A DNA stretch of 64,000 bases. Source: Comamonadaceae bacterium. GTDB taxonomy: Bacteria > Pseudomonadota > Gammaproteobacteria > Burkholderiales > Burkholderiaceae_C. The notes under the pieces were generated by a model that saw nothing but the letters and a program-made list of their open reading frames with translations, had not been told where the DNA came from and made no database searches. Position numbers and translations under genes: made by a program. Numbering within the stretch: position 1 is the stretch's first letter; the number at the start of each line of letters is the position of its first letter. The stretch covers positions 78,247 to 142,246 of the forward strand of contig CANEXF010000011.1 in NCBI GenBank assembly GCA_947443645.1, read 5' to 3'. Below, one piece after another: positions 8,477 through 18,509 of this stretch.

Positions 8477-9685
8477 ATGAAAACCAACGTCAAAGCCAAA
8501 TTCAAGTGGGAAGACCCCTTCATGCTGTCAGAGCAGCTCAGCGATGACGAGCGCGCCATCGTCGATGCCGCGCATGACTTCTGCCAGGAAAAGCTGCAAA
8601 CCCGCGTGCTGATGGCCGCACGCCATGAAAAGTTCGACCGCGAGATCATGAACGAGGCTGGCGCCATGGGCTTTCTGGGCTCGACGATTGAAGGCTACGG
8701 CTGCGCCGGCCTGAGCTATGTCGCCTACGGCCTGATCGCGCGCGAAGTCGAGCGCGTGGACAGCGGCTACCGCAGCGCAATCAGCGTGCAGAGCTCGCTC
8801 GTCATGCATCCCATCAATGCCTACGGCAGCGAAGCACAAAAAGAAAAATACCTGCCCAAGCTGGCCACCGGCGAATGGGTTGGCTGCTTTGGCTTGACAG
8901 AACCCAACCATGGCTCGGACCCGGCCAGCATGCTGACGCGCGCCAAACCAGTTGACGGCGGCTTCATCATCAAGGGCGCCAAGATGTGGATCACCAACAG
9001 CCCGATCGCTGACGTGTTCGTGGTCTGGGCCAAGCTCGAAGACCCGGATGGCAAGGTCGGCGGCCAGGAAAGCATTCGCGGCTTTGTGCTGGAAAAAGGC
9101 ATGAAAGGCCTGAGCGCGCCCAAGATCGAAGGCAAGATGAGCTTGCGCGCGTCCATCACAGGCGAGATCGTCATGGACGACGTGTTCGTGCCCGAAGCCA
9201 ACTTGCTGCCTAACGTCAGCGGCCTCAAGGGCCCGTTCGGTTGCCTGAACAAAGCGCGTTTCGGCATCGCCTGGGGCGCGCTGGGCGCAGCTGAAGACTG
9301 CTGGTTCCGCGCCCGCCAGTACACCATGGACCGCGTGCAGTTCGGCCGCCCCCTGGCGCAAAACCAGCTGATCCAGAAAAAACTCGCCGACATGCAGACG
9401 GAAATCGCGCTCGGCCTGCAAGCCTGCCTGCGCGTGGGCCGCCTGATGGACGAGGGCAAGGACGTGCCCGAGATGATTTCGCTGATCAAGCGCAACAGCT
9501 GCGGCAAGTCGCTGGACATCGCCCGCATGGCGCGCGACATGCACGGCGGCAACGGCATCCATGACGAATACCACGTGATTCGCCACATGATCAATTTGGA
9601 GACCGTCAACACCTATGAAGGCACGCACGATGTGCATGCGCTCATCCTGGGTCGTGCGCAAACCGGCTTGCAGGCTTTTTATTAA
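8477..9685 (+). CDS. gcdH: Glutaryl-CoA dehydrogenase
   Basis: A 402-residue FAD-dependent acyl-CoA dehydrogenase that oxidises and decarboxylates glutaryl-CoA to crotonyl-CoA in lysine, tryptophan and glutarate breakdown. The N-terminal [19 protein letters not shown] block is characteristic of GcdH rather than of generic acyl-CoA dehydrogenases. The FAD/substrate segment [31 protein letters not shown] and the C-terminal [20 protein letters not shown] with the catalytic Glu are all present. Divergent from a LysR gene. Full length with no insertion. Confidence 0.95.
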   Translation: MKTNVKAKFKWEDPFMLSEQLSDDERAIVDAAHDFCQEKLQTRVLMAARHEKFDREIMNEAGAMGFLGSTIEGYGCAGLSYVAYGLIAREVERVDSGYRSAISVQSSLVMHPINAYGSEAQKEKYLPKLATGEWVGCFGLTEPNHGSDPASMLTRAKPVDGGFIIKGAKMWITNSPIADVFVVWAKLEDPDGKVGGQESIRGFVLEKGMKGLSAPKIEGKMSLRASITGEIVMDDVFVPEANLLPNVSGLKGPFGCLNKARFGIAWGALGAAEDCWFRARQYTMDRVQFGRPLAQNQLIQKKLADMQTEIALGLQACLRVGRLMDEGKDVPEMISLIKRNSCGKSLDIARMARDMHGGNGIHDEYHVIRHMINLETVNTYEGTHDVHALILGRAQTGLQAFY

Positions 9686-9695
9686 TGAAAACTGC

Positions 9696-9746
9696 CTCTA
9701 ACGCCCGGATGACGGGCGCTAGAAGCTACGCTTTTAATAGCAATTA
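9696..9746 (+). repeat. Family B hairpin repeat downstream of gcdH
   Basis: TAACGCCCG-GATGA-CGGGCGCTA forms a near-perfect hairpin flanked by AGAAGCTACGCTTTTAATAG, a member of the family B repeats (consensus around ATAGCTGCTNGCGCCC). It fills the gap between gcdH and the next gene and may act as a transcription attenuator. Confidence 0.7.
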
Positions 9747-9762
9747 GCCCCACAAGCCAGGC

Positions 9763-10539
9763 ATGGAAGCAGCCGCGCTCAAACCCTTGCTGACGGCCCT
9801 GGTCATGCCGCCGCTGGGCTTGCTGCTGCTGGCTTTGCTCGGACTGCTGCTGGCGATACGGCGCAAACCCGCCGGCCATACCCTGCTGGGCCTGACGCTG
9901 GTGGCCTTCTGGCTGCTAAGCTGCCACGGCACAGCCATTTGGCTGGCGCAGAACCTGCTGCCGCAGTTCGAGCCCACATCCCTGGCGCAACTCAAGACGG
10001 ACAGGGTCCAGGCGATTGTGGTGCTGGGCGGCGGTGTGCTGCCCGAGTCACCCGAGTACGGACAGGCGCAACTCGCCGCGCCGAGCGCATCGCGCCTGCG
10101 CTACGGCGTCTGGCTGGCCAGGCAGTCCGGCCTGCCACTGGCGTTTTCTGGCGGGCTGGGCTGGGCAGCCAGCAGCCTGAACCCCAGCACTGAAGCCGAG
10201 GTGGCTGCGCGCGTGGCCTTGCAGGACTATGGCGTCAAGTTGCGCTGGCTGGAAGCGCAGTCACGCGACACCGCAGAAAACGCCCGTCTGATGGCGCCCC
10301 TGCTTGCGCGGGACGGCATTGCGCGCATCGCGCTGGTCACAGACGCGCGCCACATGCCGCGCGCCCTGGCAGCCTTCAAGCGCACCGGCCTGGTTGTCAC
10401 GCCTGCACCTGCCAACTTTGTGTTACCTGAACAAAGCGCCTTGATGGAGTGGCTGCCTTCGGCCCAGGGGTTGCTGGCCAGTCAACTGGTCTTGCGCGAG
10501 TGGCTGGGCTTCACGCTCGCCAGTCGCTTGCCAGCCTAG
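9763..10539 (+). CDS. YdcF/ElyC family (DUF218) envelope protein
   Basis: A 258-residue protein with two N-terminal membrane segments (residues 10-30 and 38-58) and a DUF218 domain from about residue 80. Family motifs visible are AIVVLGGGV near residue 86, RLRYGVWLARQSG, SGGL, SRDTAENA near residue 168 and LVTDARHMPRAL near residue 192. ElyC-type proteins act in envelope biogenesis around undecaprenyl-phosphate recycling, while the soluble YdcF relatives have no settled role. Biochemical activity here is not established. Confidence 0.85.
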   Translation: MEAAALKPLLTALVMPPLGLLLLALLGLLLAIRRKPAGHTLLGLTLVAFWLLSCHGTAIWLAQNLLPQFEPTSLAQLKTDRVQAIVVLGGGVLPESPEYGQAQLAAPSASRLRYGVWLARQSGLPLAFSGGLGWAASSLNPSTEAEVAARVALQDYGVKLRWLEAQSRDTAENARLMAPLLARDGIARIALVTDARHMPRALAAFKRTGLVVTPAPANFVLPEQSALMEWLPSAQGLLASQLVLREWLGFTLASRLPA

Positions 10540-10606
10540 GCCGAATTACAGCAGGTCTGCGGGCCAGGGACGGGTTTGGGTTGACGGCTGGAATGCAAGC
10601 AGCTAC

Positions 10607-10630
10607 ATTACTAACCAGTCAGTCAGTAAT
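10607..10630. promoter_or_regulatory. Probable TetR autoregulatory operator
   Basis: ATTACT and AGTAAT flank a 12-bp centre holding AACCAGTCAGTC, ending two bases before the TetR start codon. Such an imperfect palindrome directly upstream of a tetR-efflux operon is the expected operator position. Binding is inferred, not shown. Confidence 0.55.
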
Positions 10631-10631
10631 C

Positions 10632-11327
10632 ATGCCCCTTTCTAAATTATTCTGCAAAGCCAAGGCCTCGGCCAGCGTCAAGCGCGAACGCCGCAAAGAA
10701 GCGCGCCCGGGCGAGCTGCTGGACGCCGCGCTGGAACTGTTTGTCGAAAAGGGCTTTGCCGCAACCCGCGTGGAAGAGGTGGCCGCACGCGCAGGTGTGT
10801 CCAAGGGCACGCTGTTTCTTTACTTCCAAAGCAAGGAAGAGCTGCTCAAGGCCGTGGTGCGAGAGAATATATCCGGCCGCTTTGAGGCCTGGAACAAGGA
10901 GTTTTCAAGCTTTGAAGGCTCCACGGGCGAGATGCTGACCTATTGCCTGAATGTCTGGTGGGACCGTGTCGGCGCCACCAAGGCCTCAGGGATCACCAAG
11001 CTCATGATGAGCGAAGCCACCAATTTCCCTGAAATTGCCAGCTTTTACCAGCACGAAGTCATCACACCTGGCCAGACCCTGATACGCAGGATCTTGCAGC
11101 GCGGCATGGACAGCGGTGAATTTCGCAAGATGGATCTGGACTACGCCGCGCTTGCGGTTGTGGCGCCCATCATCTTTCTAATGCTGTCCAAGCACTCCGC
11201 CGGCGTCTGCATTGACAAGGGTCTGGCGATGGATCCGAAAAAATACATTGCGGCCCAACTCGACATCCTGCTGCATGGCCTGAGCGCCAATGCGGGGGTC
11301 GCAGGCCGCGCCAAAGAAAAAACATGA
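10632..11327 (+). CDS. TetR family regulator of the efflux operon
   Basis: A 231-residue TetR-type repressor. The N-terminal HTH (LDAALELFVEKGFAATRVEE, then AARAGVSKGTLFLYFQSKEE) is at residues 25-70, followed by a helical ligand domain. I use the ATG at 10632, because the frame upstream overlaps the preceding gene and the palindromic operator at 10607-10630 lies just before this codon. It is separated by 13 bp from the HlyD-type adaptor gene, so it is the first gene of an auto-regulated efflux operon. Ligand unknown. Confidence 0.92.
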   Translation: MPLSKLFCKAKASASVKRERRKEARPGELLDAALELFVEKGFAATRVEEVAARAGVSKGTLFLYFQSKEELLKAVVRENISGRFEAWNKEFSSFEGSTGEMLTYCLNVWWDRVGATKASGITKLMMSEATNFPEIASFYQHEVITPGQTLIRRILQRGMDSGEFRKMDLDYAALAVVAPIIFLMLSKHSAGVCIDKGLAMDPKKYIAAQLDILLHGLSANAGVAGRAKEKT

Positions 11328-11340
11328 GACCACAGCCACG

Positions 11341-12546
11341 ATGAAGCTCAAACAAAAACAATGGACGCGCTGGGCGCTTGTACTGCTTGTCGTGCTGCTG
11401 ATTGCAGCGGGCGTGCTGCGCGCGCTGGCCGCACGCAAAAGCCAAAAGCAGCAACTTGCAGCCAGCAGCGCGTCCCAGGAGCTGGGCCTGGTCGAGCTGG
11501 CGGCGTCTGACATTGTCAAGGCGCAAATAATGGAAGTACTGCAGGGCCTGCCGGTGTCGGGCACGCTGAAAGCTGTCAACTCTGCGTTTATCAAGGCGCG
11601 CGTGGCTGGAGAACTCCAGGGCCTGACATTGCGCGAAGGCGACGAGGTCAAGGCTGGTCAGGTTGTCGCGCGCATCGATCCGGGCGAATACCTGTCACGT
11701 GTGCGGCAGGCCAGGGAGCAAGCCGAGTCCGCCAAGGCCCAAGTCGATGTGGTGCAGCGCCAGTACGACAACAACAAGGCGCTGGTAGACCAGGGCTTTA
11801 TTTCCAAAACAGCGCTGGACGCTTCGCTCGCCAACCTGAACGCAGCCCAATCCACCTACAAGGCCGCGCAAGCAGCCACTGAAGTCGCGGCCAAGGCTGT
11901 CGACGACACGGTTCTTAAATCGCCGATCACCGGTCAGGTGTCCCAGCGTCTGGCGCAGCCCGGCGAGCGGATTGGCGTGGACAGCAAAATCATAGAGGTG
12001 GTCGACCTGAGTCGGCTGGAACTCGAGGCCACGCTGAGCGCCAGCGAGGCCAGCCAAGTACATGTGGGCCAAAACGCAGAGCTCCAGATTGAAGGCAGCA
12101 AGCAGACCATCACCGCCAAGGTGGTACGCATCAACCCCAGCGTTCAAGCCGGCAGCCGCAGCGTGCTGGCCTATCTGGGTCTGGACAACAGCGCTGGCCC
12201 GAACGCCCTGCCCTTGCGACAGGGGCTGTTCGCGCAGGGCACACTGGGCCTGAACAAAACACCTTTGCTGGCAGTGCCGCTGAGCAGCATTCGCACGGAC
12301 AAGCCTGAGCCCTATGTGCAGGCGATTGAAAACGGACGGGTTGTTCATAAAACCGTTGGGCTGGGTGCGCGTGGCACCGCCGGCAATGAGGCGGTCGCGG
12401 CCGTCCAGGGACTTGCAGAAGGCGCGCAGGTGATTCGCGCCAACATTGGCTACTTGCGTGAGGGCACGCAGATCCGTTTCACGGCGATGGCAGATGCAGC
12501 CGCGAGCACCCCGGCAGTTGCCGCCTCCAGCGCCAAAGCGCCATAA
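11341..12546 (+). CDS. RND efflux periplasmic adaptor (MFP/HlyD family)
   Basis: A 401-residue membrane-fusion protein. One N-terminal membrane anchor at residues 8-30 is followed by a lipoyl/barrel-sandwich half (VAGELQGLTLREGDEVKAGQ near residue 85), a coiled-coil hairpin around residues 115-190 rich in Gln, Ala and Lys, and a beta-barrel domain. It bridges the inner-membrane RND pump encoded 39 bp downstream to an outer-membrane channel. No outer-membrane factor is directly in the operon, but a TolC-like gene lies 4.6 kb downstream of this gene's end. Exported substrate unknown. Confidence 0.93.
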   Translation: MKLKQKQWTRWALVLLVVLLIAAGVLRALAARKSQKQQLAASSASQELGLVELAASDIVKAQIMEVLQGLPVSGTLKAVNSAFIKARVAGELQGLTLREGDEVKAGQVVARIDPGEYLSRVRQAREQAESAKAQVDVVQRQYDNNKALVDQGFISKTALDASLANLNAAQSTYKAAQAATEVAAKAVDDTVLKSPITGQVSQRLAQPGERIGVDSKIIEVVDLSRLELEATLSASEASQVHVGQNAELQIEGSKQTITAKVVRINPSVQAGSRSVLAYLGLDNSAGPNALPLRQGLFAQGTLGLNKTPLLAVPLSSIRTDKPEPYVQAIENGRVVHKTVGLGARGTAGNEAVAAVQGLAEGAQVIRANIGYLREGTQIRFTAMADAAASTPAVAASSAKAP

Positions 12547-12585
12547 ACGCCATAAGCGCCCTAAGCGTTCAATCAGGCAAAGTCC

Positions 12586-15500
12586 ATGTGGTTCACCCAG
12601 GTCAGTCTTAAAAATCCGGTATTTGCCACCATGGTCATGCTGGCCATCGTGGTGCTGGGGCTCTTTTCCTACCAGCGCATGCAGGTCGACCAGTTCCCCA
12701 GCATCGACCTGCCGGTCGTTGTCATCACCGCCGACTATCCGGGGGCCTCGCCAGAGATCGTCGAGAGCGAAGTCACCAAAAAAATCGAGGAAGGCGTCAA
12801 CTCGATTGCCGGCGTCAACGCGCTGACCTCGCGCAGCTACGAGGGTCAGGCGGTCGTCATCATTGAGTTTCAGCTCTACGTTGACGGGCGCAAGGCCGCC
12901 GAAGACGTACGTGAAAAAATCGCCGCCATACGGCCCACGCTGCGCGATGAAGTCAAGGAGCCGCGGGTACTACGCTTTGACCCATCGAGTCGGTCTGTGT
13001 GGTCGATCGCAGTGTTGCCAGCCGCATCAAAAGTCGTGAGCGAACGCAGCGCCGGGCCGCCCCAAGCAAGTTCAGCCCCCTCGGGGGGCAGCGTAGTACG
13101 CGCAGCGACAAGCGTGGGGGCCGACATATCTGCAGTGGAGCTCACCAACTGGGCTGACCAGGTACTCAAAAAACGACTCGAAAACGTGCGTGGTGCGGGC
13201 TCTGTGACGCTGGTGGGTGGCACCAAGCGCGAGATCAATATTTACCTCAACCCGCAGGCCATGGAGTCGTTTGGCGTCACGGCCGAGCAGGTGGTCAATG
13301 CCGTACGCAGTGAAAACCAGGACTTGCCGGTAGGCGCGATCCGCTCGTTGGCCCAGGAGCGTGTGGTCAAGATTGATGCGCGCATGAAGCGCCCCGAAGA
13401 CTTTGGCAAGATCATCGTGGCCCGCAAGGGCGCGACCAGCAATGCCGCCGTCACGGTCGCACAGGTCGCGCGCATTGCCGACGGCGCGCAGGAAATCGAC
13501 AGCCTGGCGCTTTACAACGGCCAGCGCACCTTGCTGCTCACAGCACAAAAAGCGCAGGACGAAAACACCATTGCCGTAGTGGATGGTCTGAACAAGGCCA
13601 TTGCCGAGATCCAGCCGCAGCTGCCCGCAGGCACCAGGCTGGAGCTGGTCACCGACGGCTCGCGGCAGATTCGCGTCGCGGTAGAGAACGTGCGCCGCAC
13701 GCTGATCGAAGGCGCGCTACTGACCGTGCTGATCGTGTTCTTGTTCCTCAACTCCTGGCGATCCACCGTGATCACCGGCTTGACCTTGCCGATTTCCATC
13801 ATTGGCACCTTTTTGTTCATGAACCTGTTCGGCTTCACCATCAACATGATCACGCTGATGGCCTTGTCGCTGTGCGTGGGTCTGCTGATTGACGATGCGA
13901 TTGTGGTGCGCGAGAACATCGTGCGGCATGTGCAGATGGGTAAGGCGCCCTACCAGGCGTCGCTGGACGGCACGCAGGAAATCGGTCTGGCCGTGCTGGC
14001 GACTACCTTTTCCATCGTCGCAGTATTCCTGCCGATTGGCTTCATGGGCGGCATCATAGGCAAGTTCTTCCACGAGTTCGGCGTCACGATTGTGGCGGCG
14101 GTGCTGATCTCGATGTTTGTGAGCTTCACGCTGGACCCCATGCTGTCCAGCATCTGGCATGACCCGTCCATAGCGGCCCATGGCCAGCGCGGCGCACCCG
14201 TGACGATCTATGACAAGTCCATTGGCCGCGTGACCGGCTGGTTTGACCGCGCGACCGAATCGCTGAGCAACAGCTACCAGAGCATCCTGCGCTGGGCGCT
14301 GCTTCACAAGCTGGCAACGCTGGGACTGGCGCTGGGGATTTTCGTACTCAGCATCGTCATGGTGCCGCTGCTGGGCACAGAGTTTGTGCCCAAGGCCGAT
14401 TACTCGGAAACCTCTCTGAACTTTTACACGCCGGTCGGCTCTTCGCTTGAAGCCACCGAAGCCAAGGCCAGACAGGTCGAAGCCATCATCCGCGAGTTCC
14501 CCGAAGTACGCTACACGCTGGCCACACTCAACACCGGCAACGCGCAGGGAAAAATGTATGCCAGCATTTATGTGCGCCTGGTCGAGCGCAAGGCGCGCGC
14601 CATCAGCGTCGACGAGATGTCTGCGGTTTTGCGCGAGCGGCTCAAGCGGGTTCCAGGCATCACGGTGACCCATGTCGGCCTGCTTGACGCCGTAGGCGGC
14701 AACAAGCAGGTTGAATTTTCTCTCCAGGGCCAGGACCTGAAGGAACTCGAACGTCTGACGGCTGTCGTCAGCGAAAAAATCCGTGGCATTCCCGGACTGG
14801 TTGACCTGGACTCCAGCGTCAAGGCCGACAAGCCAGTGATTCAGGTCGACGTGCGACGCGATGCGGCCTCTGACCTGGGACTGTCGGTTGCGGAAATCGC
14901 CGCCTCCCTTCGCACGCTTGTCGCTGGGCAAACGGTGGGTAACTGGCGCGCGCCGGACGACCAGACCTACGACGTCAATGTGCGTCTGGCGCCCGATGCA
15001 CGCAACTCAACGCAAGACCTGGAACGCCTGCCCTTCATGAGCAGCACCATGGGCAGCAACGCCGACGGGTCGGCACGCATCGTGCGGCTCAGCCAGGTGG
15101 CGAGCGTCAGTGAATCCACCGGGCCAAACCAGATCAACCGGCGTGATCTCGCGCGTGAAGTCGCCATCAACACCAATGTCTACAAGCGCTCCGCCGGTGA
15201 AGTCTCGAACGACATCAAGGCCGTGCTCGACAAGGTCAATTTCCCACCCGGTTACCGCTACCAGTTTGGCGGCTCGACCAAGAACATGGCCGAATCATTT
15301 GGCTACGCGGTCTCTGCGCTGGTCATGGCGATCCTGTTCATCTACATGATTCTTGCCAGCCAGTTCAAGAGCTTTTTGCAACCCATGGCCCTGATGACCT
15401 CGCTTCCGCTGACTCTGATTGGCGTGGTGCTGGCCCTGCTGCTGTTTCGCTCAACGCTGTCGATGTTCTCCGTCATAGGCGTGGTGATGCTCATGGGTCT

Positions 15501-15900
15501 GGTCACCAAAAATGCCATCTTGCTGGTCGACTTTGCCATCCGCATGCGCGAAGACCGGACAGACGCGAACGGCCAGCCGATCCCTGGAATGGCGCGCAGC
15601 GAAGCCTTGCTGGAAGCCGCCAAAGTCAGGCTGCGCCCCATATTGATGACCACACTGGCCATGATCTTCGGCATGATTCCGCTGGCCTTTGCGCTCACCG
15701 AAGGCTCGGAGCAGCGCGCCCCCATGGGCCAGGCCGTGATAGGCGGCGTGATCACGTCATCGCTGCTCACGCTGGTCGTGGTGCCCGTGACCTATTGCTA
15801 CCTCGATGACCTGGCGCAGTGGTTCAAGCGAAAATTCAGCGCCAAAGCAGCGCCAGCCACGCAAGCGCATGACGCTTTGGCCGAAGCCAGCGCAGACTAA
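12586..15900 (+). CDS. RND family efflux permease with in-frame repeat insertion
   Basis: A 1104-residue RND (HAE1/AcrB-like) inner-membrane pump driven by proton flux. The first membrane segment ([20 protein letters not shown]), the large periplasmic porter loops, the [14 protein letters not shown] motif near residue 435 in TM4 with the proton-relay Asp residues, and the second-half [20 protein letters not shown] motif are intact. Residues about 154-180 are encoded by a family A repeat ([15 protein letters not shown] and following) placed between SIAVLPA and the conserved [15 protein letters not shown] block, in the first periplasmic domain. The frame is kept, so the pump is probably functional. 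Confidence 0.95.
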   Translation: MWFTQVSLKNPVFATMVMLAIVVLGLFSYQRMQVDQFPSIDLPVVVITADYPGASPEIVESEVTKKIEEGVNSIAGVNALTSRSYEGQAVVIIEFQLYVDGRKAAEDVREKIAAIRPTLRDEVKEPRVLRFDPSSRSVWSIAVLPAASKVVSERSAGPPQASSAPSGGSVVRAATSVGADISAVELTNWADQVLKKRLENVRGAGSVTLVGGTKREINIYLNPQAMESFGVTAEQVVNAVRSENQDLPVGAIRSLAQERVVKIDARMKRPEDFGKIIVARKGATSNAAVTVAQVARIADGAQEIDSLALYNGQRTLLLTAQKAQDENTIAVVDGLNKAIAEIQPQLPAGTRLELVTDGSRQIRVAVENVRRTLIEGALLTVLIVFLFLNSWRSTVITGLTLPISIIGTFLFMNLFGFTINMITLMALSLCVGLLIDDAIVVRENIVRHVQMGKAPYQASLDGTQEIGLAVLATTFSIVAVFLPIGFMGGIIGKFFHEFGVTIVAAVLISMFVSFTLDPMLSSIWHDPSIAAHGQRGAPVTIYDKSIGRVTGWFDRATESLSNSYQSILRWALLHKLATLGLALGIFVLSIVMVPLLGTEFVPKADYSETSLNFYTPVGSSLEATEAKARQVEAIIREFPEVRYTLATLNTGNAQGKMYASIYVRLVERKARAISVDEMSAVLRERLKRVPGITVTHVGLLDAVGGNKQVEFSLQGQDLKELERLTAVVSEKIRGIPGLVDLDSSVKADKPVIQVDVRRDAASDLGLSVAEIAASLRTLVAGQTVGNWRAPDDQTYDVNVRLAPDARNSTQDLERLPFMSSTMGSNADGSARIVRLSQVASVSESTGPNQINRRDLAREVAINTNVYKRSAGEVSNDIKAVLDKVNFPPGYRYQFGGSTKNMAESFGYAVSALVMAILFIYMILASQFKSFLQPMALMTSLPLTLIGVVLALLLFRSTLSMFSVIGVVMLMGLVTKNAILLVDFAIRMREDRTDANGQPIPGMARSEALLEAAKVRLRPILMTTLAMIFGMIPLAFALTEGSEQRAPMGQAVIGGVITSSLLTLVVVPVTYCYLDDLAQWFKRKFSAKAAPATQAHDALAEASAD
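13045..13123 (-). repeat. Family A repeat inside the RND permease gene
   Basis: About 79 bp matching the reverse orientation of family A (GGCCGCCCCAAGCAAG, CCCCCTCGGGGGG, GACAAGCGTGGGGGC). It is in frame in the pump gene and adds about 26 residues with no stop. Confidence 0.9.
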
Positions 15901-15960
15901 AATTCGAGCATTCCACACCGTCCACAACCTTTCTATTCCCCCGAAAACATTAGGTCCGCC

Positions 15961-16656
15961 ATGAACTACGAACAAGCCCGATTCAACATGATTGAGCAGC
16001 AAATCCGCCCCTGGGAAGTGCTGGACAGCCAGGTCCTCTCGCTGCTGGCGCTGGTCAAGCGCGAGGATTTCGTGCCCCTGGCGCACAAGGCGCTGGCCTT
16101 TGCGGACATGGAAATCCCGCTGGGCAACAAGCTGCACAAAGACCCCGGTCAGTGCATGCTGGCGCCCAAGGTCGAGGCGCGCATCCTGCAGGATCTGGCG
16201 GTTCAAAAGCATGAGAACGTGCTGGAAATCGGCACCGGCTCGGGCTATATGGCTGCACTGCTGGCACACCGTGGCCAGCAGGTGATCACGCTTGAAATCG
16301 ACGCCGAACTGGCCCAGACCGCGCGCGACAAGCTGCAAAAAGCCGGCATCTACAACGCTGAAGTACGCACCGGCGACGGCGCGGCAAAAATCACCCAGGC
16401 CGTGTCCGGCAGCGATCCCTTGCGCGGACCTTTTGACGTGATTGTGCTGAGTGGCTCCGTCGCCGAGGTACCGGCTGCGTTGCTGAACATGCTCAAGATC
16501 GGTGGCCGTCTGAGCGCCATCGTCGGCTTTGAGCCGGTCATGCGCGCCACCCTCATCACACGCGTGGCGGATGCCGCCTGGAACACCACACAGGCCTGGG
16601 ACACCGTTGCGCCCCGGCTGCTCAATTTCCCCGAGCCTTCCAAGTTCAGCTTTTGA
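15961..16656 (+). CDS. pcm: Protein-L-isoaspartate O-methyltransferase family
   Basis: A 231-residue SAM-dependent methyltransferase of the PCMT family, which marks isoaspartyl residues for repair. The SAM-binding motif is VLEIGTGSGYMAALLAH near residue 80, preceded by the family LAPKVEARILQDL segment in the place of the usual SQP-x-M region. The post-motif GDGAAKI and FDVIVLSGSV follow. The active-site neighbourhood diverges from E. coli Pcm, and the gene sits in the Burkholderiales pcm-rhodanese-tolC cluster, so the physiological substrate may differ. Confidence 0.85.
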   Translation: MNYEQARFNMIEQQIRPWEVLDSQVLSLLALVKREDFVPLAHKALAFADMEIPLGNKLHKDPGQCMLAPKVEARILQDLAVQKHENVLEIGTGSGYMAALLAHRGQQVITLEIDAELAQTARDKLQKAGIYNAEVRTGDGAAKITQAVSGSDPLRGPFDVIVLSGSVAEVPAALLNMLKIGGRLSAIVGFEPVMRATLITRVADAAWNTTQAWDTVAPRLLNFPEPSKFSF

Positions 16657-16696
16657 ACGCACCACGCGAAACAACCCAAGTACATAAAGCCTTGTC

Positions 16697-17050
16697 ATGA
16701 TTGCCCAACTGAGTCCTTCCAACTTTGCCGTCTGGCGCGACAGCGCGGCTGCCGGCAAGCTGCCGCTGGTGCTTGACGTGCGCGAACCCTGGGAATTGCA
16801 AACCGCATCGGTCAAGGCCGATGGTTTCACGCTGCTGCACATTCCCATGCGCGACCTGCCTGCGCGGCTCGCAGAACTGCAACAAGTCCACAACGCGGAC
16901 CAGCCCATAGCGTGCCTGTGCCACCACGGCATGCGCAGCCTGCAGGTTGCCAACTTCCTGGCGCAGGCTGGATTTACAGAAGTCGTCAACCTGCAAGGCG
17001 GCATTGACGCCTGGTCGCAGCAAATCGACCCCGGCGTGGCGCAGTACTGA
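16697..17050 (+). CDS. Rhodanese-like domain protein (single domain)
   Basis: A 117-residue single rhodanese domain (GlpE-like size). LVLDVREPWELQTAS near residue 26 is the conserved N-terminal motif, and the active-site loop CHHGMRS near residue 75 supplies the persulfide-forming Cys. GFTEVVNLQGGIDAWSQQID closes the domain. It lies 40 bp after pcm and 88 bp before the TolC-like gene on the same strand. It probably transfers sulfane sulfur in the cytoplasm. The acceptor is unknown. Confidence 0.92.
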   Translation: MIAQLSPSNFAVWRDSAAAGKLPLVLDVREPWELQTASVKADGFTLLHIPMRDLPARLAELQQVHNADQPIACLCHHGMRSLQVANFLAQAGFTEVVNLQGGIDAWSQQIDPGVAQY

Positions 17051-17138
17051 CACCGGCTTGAATAGACCGGGCTCGCGTACCGCATCGGCGTCATTCACGA
17101 CTTATTTTTGCCAATTTAAAACCTTCCACAGGACACTT

Positions 17139-18494
17139 ATGACCACGCTCTATCAAGCTGCAAAACCGGCAGGATTGTTGCCTTTGTCGATGGCCATCGC
17201 TTCAGCCCTGCTGGCTTTGGCGCAGCCTGTGCAGGCGCAAAGCCTGGTGGAGTTGTATGAGTCGGCCCGCGCCTTCGACGCGACCTACCAGTCAGCCAAG
17301 CTGCAATACGATGCCAACCTCGCCAAAGCCGACCAGGCCAAGGCCGGCATACTGCCCACCGCCGGTGTTTCGGCAGGCGCATCACGCACCGGATTTCAAA
17401 ACACCGCACCGGTGACCGACCGCAGCTTCAGCACCCAGAACGCCGCCATCACAGCCACGCAACCGCTGTACCGGCCCGGCAACTGGGCCGCTTATGAGCA
17501 AGGCCTGCGTCAGGTCACGCTGGCCAGGGCGCAGCTCGATGCCGCCGAGCAAGACCTGGTGGTGCGCACCAGCCAGGCCTACTTCGACGTATTGGCCGCA
17601 CAGGACACCTTGACCTTTGTGATCGCGCAAAAGACCGCAGTAGCCGAGCAGCTGGCATCGGCAAAACGCAACTTTGAAGTCGGCACCTCGACCATCACCG
17701 ACACCCGCGAGGCGCAGGCCCGCTATGACCTGGTGATCGCCCAGGAAATCGCCGCTGAAAACGACTTGCGCGTCAAGAAAATCGCACTTGACCAGCTGGT
17801 TGGAAAACCCGAATCGCAGCCCAAGGGATTGCTGGTGCCGGTGGTGCTGCCGGCCGTCGTACCCGCAGATGCCAACGCCTGGGTCCTTCAGTCCGAAGCC
17901 GTGCATCCCAGCATACGGCAAGCCCAGAGCGGGCTGGAAATCGCAGAGCTCGAAGTGAAAAAAGCCGAAGCTGGCCACAAGCCCACGCTGGACGCCACCG
18001 CCAGCTACAGCGTGCAGCGCAATCCTGCAGGAACGGTGACCACCAACCCCATCACCTTTCGCACCAATACCAGCAACGTTGGCCTGCTCCTGAATGTGCC
18101 GCTGTTTGCCGGCTTTGCGACACAAAACCGCGTGCGCGAAACCCTGTTCCTCAAGGACAAGGCCCAGAGCGACCTGGAAGGCGCACGGCGCACGGTTGCA
18201 CAAAGCACGCGCACCGCCTACTTCGGCGTGCTATCGGGCCAGGGACAGGTCAAGGCGCTGGAGGCGGCCGAACTGTCCAGCCAGAGCGCGCTCGATGCCA
18301 ACAAGCTGGGCTATCAGGTCGGTGTGCGCATCAACATCGATGTGCTGAACTCGCAAAGCCAGCTGTTTCAAACCAAACGCGATCTGGCCCAGGCACGCTA
18401 CAACGTGCTGCTGGGCGGACTGCGCCTGAAGCAGGCCAACGGCAGCCTGACGCCTGACGACTTGCGTCCCATCAATGCGCTGCTGGCCCGATAA
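17139..18494 (+). CDS. tolC: TolC family outer-membrane channel protein
   Basis: A 451-residue TolC-type outer-membrane factor. The start at 17139 is preceded by AGGAC at a good distance and gives a signal peptide ending PVQAQS. Two internally repeated OEP halves follow, with the long coiled-coil helices (for example RQVTLARAQLDAAEQDLVVRT near residue 120 and the DLEGARRTVAQSTRTAYFG region near residue 345). It can pair with the RND pump and adaptor encoded upstream, or with type I secretion systems. Partners are inferred. Confidence 0.92.
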   Translation: MTTLYQAAKPAGLLPLSMAIASALLALAQPVQAQSLVELYESARAFDATYQSAKLQYDANLAKADQAKAGILPTAGVSAGASRTGFQNTAPVTDRSFSTQNAAITATQPLYRPGNWAAYEQGLRQVTLARAQLDAAEQDLVVRTSQAYFDVLAAQDTLTFVIAQKTAVAEQLASAKRNFEVGTSTITDTREAQARYDLVIAQEIAAENDLRVKKIALDQLVGKPESQPKGLLVPVVLPAVVPADANAWVLQSEAVHPSIRQAQSGLEIAELEVKKAEAGHKPTLDATASYSVQRNPAGTVTTNPITFRTNTSNVGLLLNVPLFAGFATQNRVRETLFLKDKAQSDLEGARRTVAQSTRTAYFGVLSGQGQVKALEAAELSSQSALDANKLGYQVGVRINIDVLNSQSQLFQTKRDLAQARYNVLLGGLRLKQANGSLTPDDLRPINALLAR

Positions 18495-18509
18495 GCCGGG
18501 GCTTGGCGC

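Noticed and set aside
10597..10606. A family B fragment (CAAGCAGCTAC) upstream of tetR
   Set aside because: Too short to distinguish from chance and lacks the hairpin.
13717..14931. A 404-codon minus-strand frame inside the RND gene
   Set aside because: Antisense to intact transmembrane and porter segments of the RND pump; no recognisable motifs in its translation.
16947..17138. Upstream extension of the TolC-like protein
   Set aside because: It overlaps the rhodanese gene out of frame, and the signal peptide with ribosome-binding site is at 17139.
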